Of a stretch of 64,000 nucleotides of DNA, positions 27,858-37,105 are shown in pieces. Each line of letters begins with the position of its first letter. Position 1 is the first letter of the stretch. A program made the position numbers and the translations under genes. The notes beneath the pieces were generated by a model. The model saw only the letters and a list, made by a program, of their open reading frames with translations. It did not search any database and was not told where the DNA came from. This DNA comes from Dyadobacter jiangsuensis (GTDB lineage Bacteria > Bacteroidota > Bacteroidia > Cytophagales > Spirosomataceae), in assembly GCF_003014695.1 (NCBI RefSeq), contig NZ_PYAS01000022.1:1-64000 (forward strand), read 5' to 3'.

Positions 27858-28523
27858 TTATTGGCTGTTGGAAGAAAATTTACTGATCAGAATGCCTACC
27901 AGCACAACAGTATAAAACTGCCCTACAATACCGATGAATGCGGCAACCAGCTTGGTGGCAGGCAGGTTGGGCGTGATGTCCCCAAAACCGATGCTGGTAA
28001 AGGTAATAGAACAGAAATACACAAGATCGATAAAAGTGTGTGCGGGCGAAGAGGTGTCGATCCCGTTGAAGGCCCGATGGTCCTGGTACTGGAAATACTG
28101 CAATAAGAAAACGGAAATTTCTATAAGTAATAAATAGCCGCAAGCCGCGGCGGAAATGATGTCGGTATTAATATAACCTGGCTTTACAAGGAAACTGAGC
28201 AATTCGGCAAACAGAAAGCAAAAGAAGACTACATAATTGATATTGAGCAAGGTAAAGTACCAGGGAACATCCTTGAAGAACGGGATACCGATCGGGAGCA
28301 ACAGGATGGCTACGAAATGTAAGTTACGTAGCCAATGTCCCCAGCTGTGTTTGCCGGCAAAAGTAAGAATGCTGCCGACACCTAGTATCAGTATATTCAC
28401 CGGCCAGACCACCCGGGTATAAAAATCGAGATCAGGCAAGAAAATACCGACGAACAAATGCTGCACCAGTACTAATAACAGCAGTTCATACTTCCGTTTT
28501 TCAAGCCTTTTCGCGATGTTCAT
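27858..28523 (-). CDS. Pore-loop K+ channel
   Basis: 221 residues with about six hydrophobic helices and a P-loop near 170-187. The selectivity filter reads TSIGFGD, the GFGD variant of the K+ channel signature T-x-G-[YF]-G-D. No regulatory RCK or nucleotide-binding domain follows, so gating is unknown. It lies 33 bases after the SDR gene and 4 bases before the bestrophin gene. With a Kbp-like protein in the same run, K+ movement paired with an anion channel is a reasonable inference. Confidence 0.88.
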   Translation of the reverse strand: MNIAKRLEKRKYELLLLVLVQHLFVGIFLPDLDFYTRVVWPVNILILGVGSILTFAGKHSWGHWLRNLHFVAILLLPIGIPFFKDVPWYFTLLNINYVVFFCFLFAELLSFLVKPGYINTDIISAAACGYLLLIEISVFLLQYFQYQDHRAFNGIDTSSPAHTFIDLVYFCSITFTSIGFGDITPNLPATKLVAAFIGIVGQFYTVVLVGILISKFSSNSQ

Positions 28524-28556
28524 AAACGATCCCGGAATCCTGTCTCAAACTAACTT

Positions 28557-29315
28557 CTACCGCGTCGTGTATCCGCCGTTAGCGAATATAGTCTGACCGG
28601 TAATCCACCAACCCTCTGATACCAGAAACTCCACCAAAGGAGCAATGTCCCTGATGTCGGTCAATCCGCCGAGCGCGGCGGCCGATTTATGGTAGGCAAC
28701 CGCATCGTCGCTTTCCTGACCGTAAAAGAACGGGGTGTCCATCGGGCCAGGTGCTACGGCCGTTACGGAAATACCCCTTGCTCCAAATTCTTTGGAAGCT
28801 GCGCGCGTATAGTGCTCCACAGGAGCCTTTTGACCGGCATACGTAGAATACAAGCCTGTGTATGCCGCCAGTAGGGAGGTAACGATCGTACATATCTTAC
28901 CGTTTTCATTTACCTTCTTGCCTGCCTCCTGGATAAAGAAGTAAGCCACCTTCGAATTGATGTCGGCCATGCTGTCGTATTCCTCTTCGGAGGTATCGCC
29001 GAACGGCTTTTTAAGCACTTTCCCAACCGTATTGATCGCAATGTCAACTCCTCCGAAGGCGGCCACGGCCTCATCAAAAAATCGGGTGATATTGCCAATT
29101 TGCGTTAAATCCCCCTGAAAAAGAAACCCTTCTGCCCCGGCGGCTTTCACATCGGCCAGTGTGGCTTCCGCTTCTGGCCGGGAACTTTCACTGTTGTAAT
29201 GAATGGCAAGCCTGGAAACTCCCTTCCTGGCGAGGTTGCGAGCGAGCAAGCCACCTAGATTCTTTCCTCCACCGGCGATTAACGCCGTCTTGCCCCTAAG
29301 ATCGCTTTTTAGCAT
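28557..29315 (-). CDS. SDR-family oxidoreductase
   Basis: 252 residues, classical short-chain dehydrogenase length. The NAD(P)-binding loop is GGGKNLGG (15-22), a variant of TGxxxGxG; N95, S147, Y159 and K163 (Y-A-G-Q-K) complete the catalytic set. Substrate unknown; near relatives are often labelled 3-oxoacyl-ACP reductases. It is the first gene of the seven-gene run. A broken copy, ending in the same GGYTTR tail, lies at 47599-48299. Confidence 0.9.
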   Translation of the reverse strand: MLKSDLRGKTALIAGGGKNLGGLLARNLARKGVSRLAIHYNSESSRPEAEATLADVKAAGAEGFLFQGDLTQIGNITRFFDEAVAAFGGVDIAINTVGKVLKKPFGDTSEEEYDSMADINSKVAYFFIQEAGKKVNENGKICTIVTSLLAAYTGLYSTYAGQKAPVEHYTRAASKEFGARGISVTAVAPGPMDTPFFYGQESDDAVAYHKSAAALGGLTDIRDIAPLVEFLVSEGWWITGQTIFANGGYTTR

Positions 29316-29423
29316 AATCCTGGTTTTTAGTTTATAATGAACACTCTATTAAACAATTACCTCTGGTAGTGAACTTTTATGGCATGTATTTCGCTGCCCT
29401 AACACCACAAGGTTCCCCTGTCA

Positions 29424-29456
29424 AGAAGATATGGAATCAAAAATCCCATATCTTCT
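29424..29456. other. Hairpin after surface protein 2
   Basis: An 11-bp perfect stem (29424-29434 with 29446-29456) lies 34 bases past the stop of the minus-strand gene. There is no T run, so it is at best a weak terminator. Confidence 0.4.
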
Positions 29457-29489
29457 CTCCATGCCGGGGGTACACGGATTGTTTGCTTT

Positions 29490-32400
29490 TTATTTCACGA
29501 CAAACATCTTCGTTTGCACGTCGCCGCTGGTTGAGATGAAGCGCAGTACATACATGCCTGAGGCAAGTCCATGCAGATTCAATTCCTGGTTTTTGGTCAG
29601 GCTCTGTTGCAGCACCAGATTCCCCGTCAGAGTCGTTAACTCGGCACGATACCGCTCGGACCCTGGTATAGTGATCGTCAACTTGCCATTCACAACCGGG
29701 TTAGGATAGACAGATATCCGCTCCGTGCCGTTTTCAACAAACACCGCTTTGATAGCGCTGAAAGCATACGTACCGTCCAAATCGACCATTCTCAGGCGAT
29801 ATAGATTTTCCCCTTTTTCCGGTGAACCGTCGGTGTAAGTGTAGTTTCTCAAAACACTGCTTTCCCCATTTGACCGAATACTGCCGATTGTAGACCAAAC
29901 TTTGCCATTCCGGCTGCGCTCGATTTCAAAGCGGTCCGAATTTACTTCCTCGGTGGTAGACCAGGTAAGCAGTGCTGTGTTCCCTTCTTTTCTGGCATCA
30001 AAGGCTACCAGTGTTACAGGCATCGGGCAATCTACGATGATAGTTAATGTAGCGATCGATTCCAGGCCATTGCCATCAATTACCACGTAATCGATAGATA
30101 TGGTATCGCGCAGGCCCTCGACCGGAGTAAATGTGATCGCACCCGTCACATTATTCACATTGTATTCGCCCTGGTCAGCGACAGTCAGGGTCGTCACCCG
30201 GGCAAGTGTGCCGGGCGTCAATAGTTTCACACTTGAAGGGACCAGCGGCGCACTGCCCGCCACGTCATTGGCCAGCACATCGACCGTAGCCGCGTTGCAA
30301 GTAGTGGTACCGTTGTCGTTCACGGCCACTGGCGGATCATTCACGATTGCGCTTGGGCAGCGCGCACCATCACCCGGCGTTACGCCCGATGCCGTCGAAA
30401 ACAGGGAGGCAGTAAGGTTTGTAAGCGGCGCGCTGATCTTGAAAATGGCCCCGCTGCCATTGTTACCTACATACATATCGCCATCCGTATCAAAGAATGC
30501 AGTGCCAAAAGCGCCGGTGTAGGTAGATGTTTCAATGCCCGCGCCGGTTACTGAGCCCAATGTCGTTCGGTTACCTGTTGCCGGATCAAACTGGTATAGC
30601 ACCTTGCTTGTTCCAAATCCGTAAAGCATGCCATTGGTCGGGTTGAACGACCAATCGTTCAAGTCGGTCGGCGTAGTGGGCACTGTTACGGCAGTGAGGT
30701 AATTTGCGGAGCCGGGATTCAGGTCGACCTTAGTGATCTGGTTGGAATTGGAGGCATACAGATAGAGAATGCCATTCGGGCTGACATCTCCGGTTGCATA
30801 ACCCGGCACTGGCGAGGGAAAACCGGTCACATCATGGAATGTCACAGACCAATCACTGCCGATCCGTACGAGCTGATTGGTGCCGTAGCGGAAACCCCAG
30901 ATGTAGTTGTCAACGGTGTTATAGCCGATGGCGTTAATGAAAGCATTAGGGCCTTCGATCAAAGTCTGTTTACCCAGGGTTGTAACGCCGCTCGAAAGGT
31001 CGAGTGTGTAACCATCCGAAACGTTGGAACCGCCTATATTCCGGTTGCCGATCACATAGCTCAGTTCCGAGCATGGGAAAGCGGGCTGAGCAGCCCAGGT
31101 TGCGGAAGCTTCCCGAAAAGGATAGGTAATATCACCCTTGCTTAGCCCAATAAATCCCTGGAAATCGTTCAGACCTGTGCAGGGTTCATATATAATGAGA
31201 TTATTGACATTCCAAAAATCTGGTTGATTGTAGACAACTCGTAACGTCGCTGTGGTACTTGCGGCACTGGTAACAGACACTGTCGCGGAAGCGGGCGATG
31301 ACGCAAACGTCAGGGTGCTGTTGCCTGCATCATATGTCGCCCCTGTTACCGAGTTCAGGGTCACGCCCGCGGGGAGCTCCAACTTAAAAACTCTCGGATG
31401 TCCGCCGTCGTCTGTCAGGTTAACAGTAAAATTTTGAGGCGTCCCTGCCGAAACTACTGTTGCCGGGCCGGTAATTGAAAACACTGGCTCAGCCGGGCTT
31501 GGCAGGCTGGGAATAGCATCGATCGCATCTCCATGAAGCCCGGGGTAGTGACCAGCATAGTTTGGCCCAAGTGTAGAGTTAACCGCTCCCTGAACATCCA
31601 TGAAGTTTTGATAAGTCGTTGCCGGTGTTGCAATGTTTTTCATAATATAGACCAGGCGGGCCGCCTTTAATTGATCCACCCCGTCCGCAGTTCCTGATTT
31701 ATCCAAGTCCGGACGAGCGTGTGGAAAGAAAACAACCTGTCCAATATAATTGCTGTTCGCCATAGAAGGCGAGGGTTTCCCGTAGTCAATACAAAAAGAG
31801 AGTTCGGAAGAAACAAGGTTCTTATTTGCATCAAAATAGGCAGTAGCAATGGGCGTGGCCTCCTCGGGATAGGAGTCCATCACAGTATACGAGTTAGGAG
31901 TGATAAACTTTTTCCAATAAGCTACCTGAAAACCAAACGCCGACGTAGCAACCTCATCTCCGGTTGTATACGGGATAAAGATTTTAAAGTCTCCTCCGGC
32001 CGAGGCGACAGGGCTTTCAAATGTCACAGTAACAGAGCCTGTATAGGTACGGGTTTGCAACAAATAACCCGAAGCGTTTGCCGATGTTATGGTTTCGGCC
32101 GGTGTTCCCGTTGCAGAAGCACCCTGATAAATATTGATAACCGCGGCGGGGGCCATGTCCAGAAAGTCAAACCGGAGCACAACTTTGCCTGTTGTTCCAT
32201 CGGACAGTTCGGGATTAATGGTAACCATACGAAGCGGATAAACGGCATTCATCGTCTCGGAGAGTGTCAGTTTGCCCGATGTTGCCTTTCCGGCGCCAGT
32301 CTTTCCAGCCGGTACATTCTCCGGAAAAAAATTCACAGCATCGCTTACATTAAAATACAACCACCTGATTCCTCCTCCGGGATCCGGACATGATTGGGCA

Positions 32401-32498
32401 TTCGCAAATGATACTGGTAGCCATGCCAAAATAGCAACTAGAATAAAACTCGTAAGCCGCACAAAAAGAATACTACGCGTCGTGTAGAAGGTTAACAT
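29490..32498 (-). CDS. T9SS-secreted surface protein 2
   Basis: About 1002 residues from the methionine at 32498, which directly precedes a strong signal peptide (LTSFILVAILAWLPVSFANAQ); 32540 is an alternative. After a beta-rich N-terminal part and an Ig-like segment, a DUF6923-like region (NAIGYNTVDNYIWG, shared with surface protein 1) precedes a cadherin/Ig-like repeat (PPVAVNDNG...VDVLANDVAG), a PVTLVAF fibronectin-like module and a C-terminal Por sorting domain (YPNPVVNGK to the end). It should be exported by Sec and T9SS. It follows HTCS 2 on the same strand after about 530 bases, and the SDR gene comes next. Confidence 0.85.
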   Translation of the reverse strand: MLTFYTTRSILFVRLTSFILVAILAWLPVSFANAQSCPDPGGGIRWLYFNVSDAVNFFPENVPAGKTGAGKATSGKLTLSETMNAVYPLRMVTINPELSDGTTGKVVLRFDFLDMAPAAVINIYQGASATGTPAETITSANASGYLLQTRTYTGSVTVTFESPVASAGGDFKIFIPYTTGDEVATSAFGFQVAYWKKFITPNSYTVMDSYPEEATPIATAYFDANKNLVSSELSFCIDYGKPSPSMANSNYIGQVVFFPHARPDLDKSGTADGVDQLKAARLVYIMKNIATPATTYQNFMDVQGAVNSTLGPNYAGHYPGLHGDAIDAIPSLPSPAEPVFSITGPATVVSAGTPQNFTVNLTDDGGHPRVFKLELPAGVTLNSVTGATYDAGNSTLTFASSPASATVSVTSAASTTATLRVVYNQPDFWNVNNLIIYEPCTGLNDFQGFIGLSKGDITYPFREASATWAAQPAFPCSELSYVIGNRNIGGSNVSDGYTLDLSSGVTTLGKQTLIEGPNAFINAIGYNTVDNYIWGFRYGTNQLVRIGSDWSVTFHDVTGFPSPVPGYATGDVSPNGILYLYASNSNQITKVDLNPGSANYLTAVTVPTTPTDLNDWSFNPTNGMLYGFGTSKVLYQFDPATGNRTTLGSVTGAGIETSTYTGAFGTAFFDTDGDMYVGNNGSGAIFKISAPLTNLTASLFSTASGVTPGDGARCPSAIVNDPPVAVNDNGTTTCNAATVDVLANDVAGSAPLVPSSVKLLTPGTLARVTTLTVADQGEYNVNNVTGAITFTPVEGLRDTISIDYVVIDGNGLESIATLTIIVDCPMPVTLVAFDARKEGNTALLTWSTTEEVNSDRFEIERSRNGKVWSTIGSIRSNGESSVLRNYTYTDGSPEKGENLYRLRMVDLDGTYAFSAIKAVFVENGTERISVYPNPVVNGKLTITIPGSERYRAELTTLTGNLVLQQSLTKNQELNLHGLASGMYVLRFISTSGDVQTKMFVVK

Positions 32499-33030
32499 AC
32501 AAAATAGCGTTTTAAATTCAATTATTTTAAGAGGATACATATTGAACGAATGAGAAATATGCTTGCTATCAAAATTATTTTCGCACGACACCCCAAGCAA
32601 TATCAACCCTCAAACGCTTTAAACAAATACAGATAAATACATTCAAATGAATTAAGCTGAAGGCATTTTCAGAATTATAAATTGTTTTACATATAGATTG
32701 ATTAAAAGTTTGATTTATCATTTATAAAATCAGTAGACCTATCCTGCCGTAAATCACAGGTGGCGTTCATAAGCCCTATTCGTGCGGCGATTCATTTTGT
32801 AAATCTATTGTTTTTCAACCACCCGCAAGGTTGAAAAACCTGTCTATTACCAGGGAATATTTTGCCAAAACACCTTACCATCCCCATTATTAACAGAGGA
32901 ATGCACGTTTATCCTCTATAATCCTCACCCGTAAATATCAATAACAAGGCTGGGTCAAATACACCAGTTTCGTTACCAATTATATCCGAGGCAAATTCAT
33001 CCAATAGACATTGAAAAATCAAGAATAACA
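32499..33030. other. Gap between HTCS 2 and surface protein 2
   Basis: 532 AT-rich bases, no gene. A perfect 11-bp inverted repeat (32810-32820 with 32829-32839) may fold after HTCS 2, and a promoter-like site lies at 32600-32570. Confidence 0.5.
32570..32600 (-). promoter_or_regulatory. Possible promoter of surface protein 2
   Basis: On the minus strand TTG (32600-32598), 20 bases, then TAATTTTG (32577-32570), in good agreement with the Bacteroidota consensus and 72 bases before the chosen start. Confidence 0.45.
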
Positions 33031-34785
33031 TCAGCTTTGTTTCTTGATTTCGTTAGGCTTCTTACCAAATGCTTTTGCGAACTCCTTACTAAAATGCCTG
33101 CTATCCTCGAACCCTATGATGGTGGCCACTTCACCTACATTATACACCCCCGACTCCAATAGCTTTTTAGCTTCACTGAGCCGAATTGCCTTTGTGAAAT
33201 CATTAACTGTCATTCCAGTCAGTAATTTCAATTTCCTATAAAGTGCAGATACACTCATCCCGACCTTAAAAGCCAGTTCATTGACACCAAATTTCGGATC
33301 GGAAATGTTCTCAATAAGCAGCGCTCTGAGCTTGTCGATAAATGCATCGTTCACGTCCTGGGCTATACTGTTTGCTGTATGCTGGTCGGATGTGACAGAT
33401 TCGCGGTAAAATTCTTTCAGCTCGTTCCGGAGGCGGATAAGGTTCGCGACCTTCAATTCAAGAATTCTCGGGTCGAATGGTTTAACCAGGTAATCATCCG
33501 CTCCGGAAGCAAGCCCCTCGACAATCTGCTTATTTTGGGTTCGGGCGGTCAGCAGCACTATCGGTATATGTGAAGTCGCAATATTGTTTTTCAACCGGCT
33601 ACATAGCTCCAAACCATTCATGCCCGGCATCATCACGTCCGAAAGAATAACATCGGGCAGATGCTCGTTGGCGAGTTCCAACCCCTGCAGCCCGTTCTCG
33701 CCTTCCAGTGTATTGAATTCGTGCCGGAAAAGCTCTTTGATAAACACGCGTAGCTGATCGTTGTCCTCGATAATCAGCATCGTGTTGGCTTGCTTTTCAG
33801 GAAATGGATCGTCGCTAACGGGCACTGCCTGCGTAGCGCCCGGAATGCTGCCGAAGTATTCGTTACTTTTCACGGCGATTTGATCAGGAGCGAAATGCCG
33901 GTTTTCACGGAGCATCCGGATCGCAAGGGTCGTGCTTCCGTGGGAAAACTTGGTTGCCAGGCGACTTTCGGCTGTCAAATACCCCCGGTGCTGCTCTACA
34001 ATACTCTTAGATAATGCTAGCCCTAATCCGTAACCCGGTTTTTCCGAATCCGCCTGGTAGTAATAGGTAAATAAGTTACGCAAATGCTCCTCGGATATGC
34101 CTTTGCCATTATCCTCAATTGTGAAAAGCACCTCATTGGAAAATTCAGCAATGCGCACTGTAACCTTGCCTCCTTCGGGGCTAAACTTGTAAGCATTGCT
34201 TATCAGATTGTAGAAAACCTTTTGCATCTGTCCCAAATCAAACCAAAGCATAACAGGTTCATCGGGACAAAGAAGTGAAGTCTGGATATCCCGCTCAATC
34301 GCCGAATGCTCGAATGCCGCAATGACATTTTGAATAACCTTGACAACATCATATTCCTGCACTTGCAGCCGCTCGCTCCCGCTCTGGATTTTGCGAAAAT
34401 CAAGCAGTTCATTGACCAACAGCATCAAGCGGTCGGAGTTACTTCTGGCGTAGCCTAGATAATGGTCAACATTCTTACCCTCCTTAGCCTGCTGAGATGC
34501 TTTTTCCAGCGGGCCGATGATCAACGACAAGTGCGTTCTGATTTCGTGAGATATATTCGTGAAGAAGTCGAGCTTGGCCTGGTTCAGCGCATTTTCCTTC
34601 CTGAATGAGCTTTGGAGCCAGAAGAACCTTGTAACTGCAAATATGACCATGGCAGTCAACAGCAGGTAGCCCAGATACGCGTACCAGGTCTTCCACCCGG
34701 GCGCCATTTGGGCCTGGGTAAGGTACTCGGAACTGGTGAATGCCGGAACGAGCAATGCCCGAAAAAAGACAAGCAACGTTTTCAA
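33031..34785 (-). CDS. HTCS 2, lacking the whole periplasmic sensor
   Basis: 584 residues. A signal-like start (1-26) runs directly into GWKTWYAY, the last residues before the membrane helix in HTCS 1 and 3; about 740 residues of propeller and Y_Y_Y domain are missing without loss of frame. The rest is complete: membrane helix (about 34-55), HisKA with H80 (HEIRTH), HATPase (NAYKFS, GYGLGLAL), receiver (DVMMPGMNG, KPFD) and AraC helix-turn-helix (about 480-580). It could be a constitutive or differently fed kinase. An internal methionine at 27 is an alternative start. Surface protein 2 follows on the same strand. Confidence 0.85.
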   Translation of the reverse strand: MKTLLVFFRALLVPAFTSSEYLTQAQMAPGWKTWYAYLGYLLLTAMVIFAVTRFFWLQSSFRKENALNQAKLDFFTNISHEIRTHLSLIIGPLEKASQQAKEGKNVDHYLGYARSNSDRLMLLVNELLDFRKIQSGSERLQVQEYDVVKVIQNVIAAFEHSAIERDIQTSLLCPDEPVMLWFDLGQMQKVFYNLISNAYKFSPEGGKVTVRIAEFSNEVLFTIEDNGKGISEEHLRNLFTYYYQADSEKPGYGLGLALSKSIVEQHRGYLTAESRLATKFSHGSTTLAIRMLRENRHFAPDQIAVKSNEYFGSIPGATQAVPVSDDPFPEKQANTMLIIEDNDQLRVFIKELFRHEFNTLEGENGLQGLELANEHLPDVILSDVMMPGMNGLELCSRLKNNIATSHIPIVLLTARTQNKQIVEGLASGADDYLVKPFDPRILELKVANLIRLRNELKEFYRESVTSDQHTANSIAQDVNDAFIDKLRALLIENISDPKFGVNELAFKVGMSVSALYRKLKLLTGMTVNDFTKAIRLSEAKKLLESGVYNVGEVATIIGFEDSRHFSKEFAKAFGKKPNEIKKQS

Positions 34786-35369
34786 TAGAGCGTATGATTT
34801 TATAGAATTTATTTCAGATCCACTTCATACTACCGACAATGGGCAATTGCAGAAATCCCAACAGTGGCAGCGTTGCGAAAGGAAATTTTTCGACATAAGC
34901 GAAGCGATGAATGATCAAATTTATTCTATCCCAATCGCCGTGAAGCAAACTTAAAAACCTTCGATTAATTCCTTTTGATGCTTTGGCAGCCAACATTCGT
35001 CTGACAAGATATCCCCACCAGATTAACAAAGAAAACACAGAAGCGGCCCCAAATGGCAACAGGCAGAAGCTGTCACCGCCTAGGGAAATACAATTCCGGC
35101 GATTCTTGCCAAGCACGTTCGTTTCAAACGTCAAACATCGGGATAGAGTTAATCCTATGTCCAATGCCTCGCTCATCGAAACGGCGTTTCTTCGCATATG
35201 CGACGCCCCCCGACTAAAATGCGAAGTCGCCTTTCCTGGTTTGGAACGTTACCATTTAACCCGCTGACAACATAACCCTGCTAGATTGACAATATTCCAA
35301 TCGTGTGGTTTGCTACAAATTGAAAACCTTGCAGCAGTAAGTATTGGAATATTAAAATTCATTTGAGAG
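34786..35369. other. Divergent region HTCS 2 / LuxR-type regulator
   Basis: 584 bases without a gene. No propeller remnants are seen upstream of HTCS 2. An 11-bp inverted repeat lies close to the LuxR-type gene (separate entry). Confidence 0.5.
35291..35353. promoter_or_regulatory. Perfect inverted repeat before the LuxR-type gene
   Basis: AATATTCCAAT (35291-35301) and ATTGGAATATT (35343-35353) are perfectly complementary, 52 bases centre to centre (about five helical turns), and end 16 bases before the ATG. It could be an operator pair or an RNA hairpin in the leader. Confidence 0.5.
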
Positions 35370-36029
35370 ATGAAAACACCCCCAACCTCCACCAATGTAG
35401 ATTTAATTGCTATTGTTGATCCTCGTCCTGTGTTCAAAAGGGGTTTTAGGCAAACTTTATCCCAAAGCCGGGCCGCTTTGGAGGTCATTGAAGCGGTTAA
35501 CTGCCAGGATCTGGAAAAAAAACACCATGGCCGCTCACCTGCGATCATCTTTGTTTTCGGTGCGGGCGTTCCCGATGTCGAGATAATTAACCTTGCCAAT
35601 CGTCTGCGGCGTTACAGCCCGCAAGCCGCCATCGCGGTGTACGATAATCGAAAATCGATGAACTTCTTACTCACCTTTTTCCGGGAAAGTATTGGAGGAT
35701 ATTTGCCGGAGGATTTCGACTCCCGTGAACTTGATATGTGTATCGATTCTCTTGCTGCCGGCTTACATTATATTAATAGTGAAATCGCCTACCAGTTAAT
35801 CACCCAAAAGAACCATGATCAAAAGAAGCGTCAGCCCGGGACATTATCCGGTCTGGAGCAAAAAGTAGCGGGGTGCCTGATCAGGGGAATGACCACTTCG
35901 GAGATCGCACAAACCCTGGACAGGCGCAGCTCGACGATCAGCACTGTCAAATCCAATATTTACAGAAAGACCAAAGTACATAACATCATCGACCTCGAAA
36001 GGGTGCTAAGAAAACAGGGAGCATCCTAG
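35370..36029 (+). CDS. LuxR-type regulator with pseudo-receiver (paralogue)
   Basis: 219 residues, same build as the protein at 19556: receiver-like half (about 11-140) and LuxR helix-turn-helix (about 160-215, SGLEQKVAGCLIRG...STISTVKSNIYRK). The acidic pair is DP, the acceptor position lies in IIFVFGAG without aspartate, and the lysine site reads GYLPEDF. It is divergent from HTCS 2. Both copies sit next to an HTCS gene, which suggests they work in the same circuit, perhaps as co-regulators. Confidence 0.78.
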   Translation: MKTPPTSTNVDLIAIVDPRPVFKRGFRQTLSQSRAALEVIEAVNCQDLEKKHHGRSPAIIFVFGAGVPDVEIINLANRLRRYSPQAAIAVYDNRKSMNFLLTFFRESIGGYLPEDFDSRELDMCIDSLAAGLHYINSEIAYQLITQKNHDQKKRQPGTLSGLEQKVAGCLIRGMTTSEIAQTLDRRSSTISTVKSNIYRKTKVHNIIDLERVLRKQGAS

Positions 36030-36440
36030 GAAACGTTGGGAGACAATTGATTGTCTTCTTGCCATTGTCCGCAAAAATCGCATATCAAACACCCCCTGCC
36101 AGCTAACTGAATATATGCCATATGAATTAATCAAATATTGTAAACAGCAAGACATCCTCGTCCAAGCCCATTCTCCGATCGGCCATGGAGAGCTGCTTAA
36201 AACGAAGAGATGCAGGCGATTGCAGACAAATATTATGTTTCGATCGTGCAACTGGGTATCCGCTATCCTTTGGAACTGGATCTGTTGCCATTACCCAAAA
36301 CCGCCAACCCCGCACACATGAAAAGTAATGCGGACGTCGGCTTCAAAATCAGCCAGAACGATATGGAACTGCTTAATCAGATTCAGCCTATCAGGGATGA
36401 CGGGGCAGCAAGCCACCTGCCGGTGTTTACGAACAAGTAA
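36030..36440 (+). pseudogene. Aldo/keto reductase remnant
   Basis: The C-terminal part of an aldo/keto reductase is recognisable: an MPYELIKYC stretch, AHSPIGHGELLK, then in another frame MQAIADKYYVSIVQLGIRYP, LPLPKTANPAHMK and NDMELLNQIQP. The two parts are joined by a one-base deletion near 36200, and the catalytic N-terminal half is gone or unreadable. Clearly not functional. Confidence 0.75.
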
Positions 36441-36725
36441 CATTAAAGCTTAAGTTGGTCTGAGAGTGTTATTTATGAATTTCAAAAATAGTGAGCTATG
36501 AGTGCGAGAGAAAAGCCAGAATTGTTGATCAATTGTCGGAAGCGACATTTGTTGAAACCTGGTTGAAACATGCAAAGATTTCCTGGTAAAACTCCAGGTG
36601 TGACTGCCTAGCTTGTCCGGTTATGATATTTTCATCTCGAACGGCCTGCCGGGTAGAATATGAGCCATCCCCATCTCGATTTCTGCACGTACATGTCCAT
36701 AGGTCGTTAATGTTCGGTTATCGGC
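36441..36725. other. Short non-coding stretch
   Basis: Between two pseudogenes; short broken frames only, nothing recognised. Confidence 0.4.
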
Positions 36726-37105
36726 TCATCCGGCTGTTACCAAAATCTGGATACCGTGGAAGACGGCCAACACCCATTTGCCTCCCGGGTCAAAATCGCG
36801 CACTATCTCCAACAGCGCTACGTGGTTGCGCAGGTATTCGGGAGCACGGCCGCCAAACAAGAGTATGATATCATAGTCGCCTGTCGCCACTTCGCTAATC
36901 CTTAAATCTGCGTTTAGACAATAGCCTGGCCGCTCAACATATGTATCGCAACCCGGTTCAATATCGTGCATTAAGAAGTTAAGGCGGCGTCTGACGGGAG
37001 CGGCAGTCTTCATGGAAACGCACGCTTCCTGGGAGTGGTGCACGGTATAAAGTGCTCTTAACGGTCACCACCGTCACCGGTGACGATCAGTACTTTTCGA
37101 GCCAT
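36726..37105 (-). pseudogene. DJ-1/PfpI family remnant
   Basis: Reading on the minus strand from the ATG at 37105: MARKVLIVTGDGGD, then a stop and a frame change, then HDIEPGCDTYVERPGY, GGRAPEYLRN and FHGIQIL. These are DJ-1/PfpI (intracellular protease/amidase-like) segments. The nucleophilic cysteine of the usual CHG elbow is phenylalanine (FHG), and the C-terminal part is missing. Confidence 0.75.
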
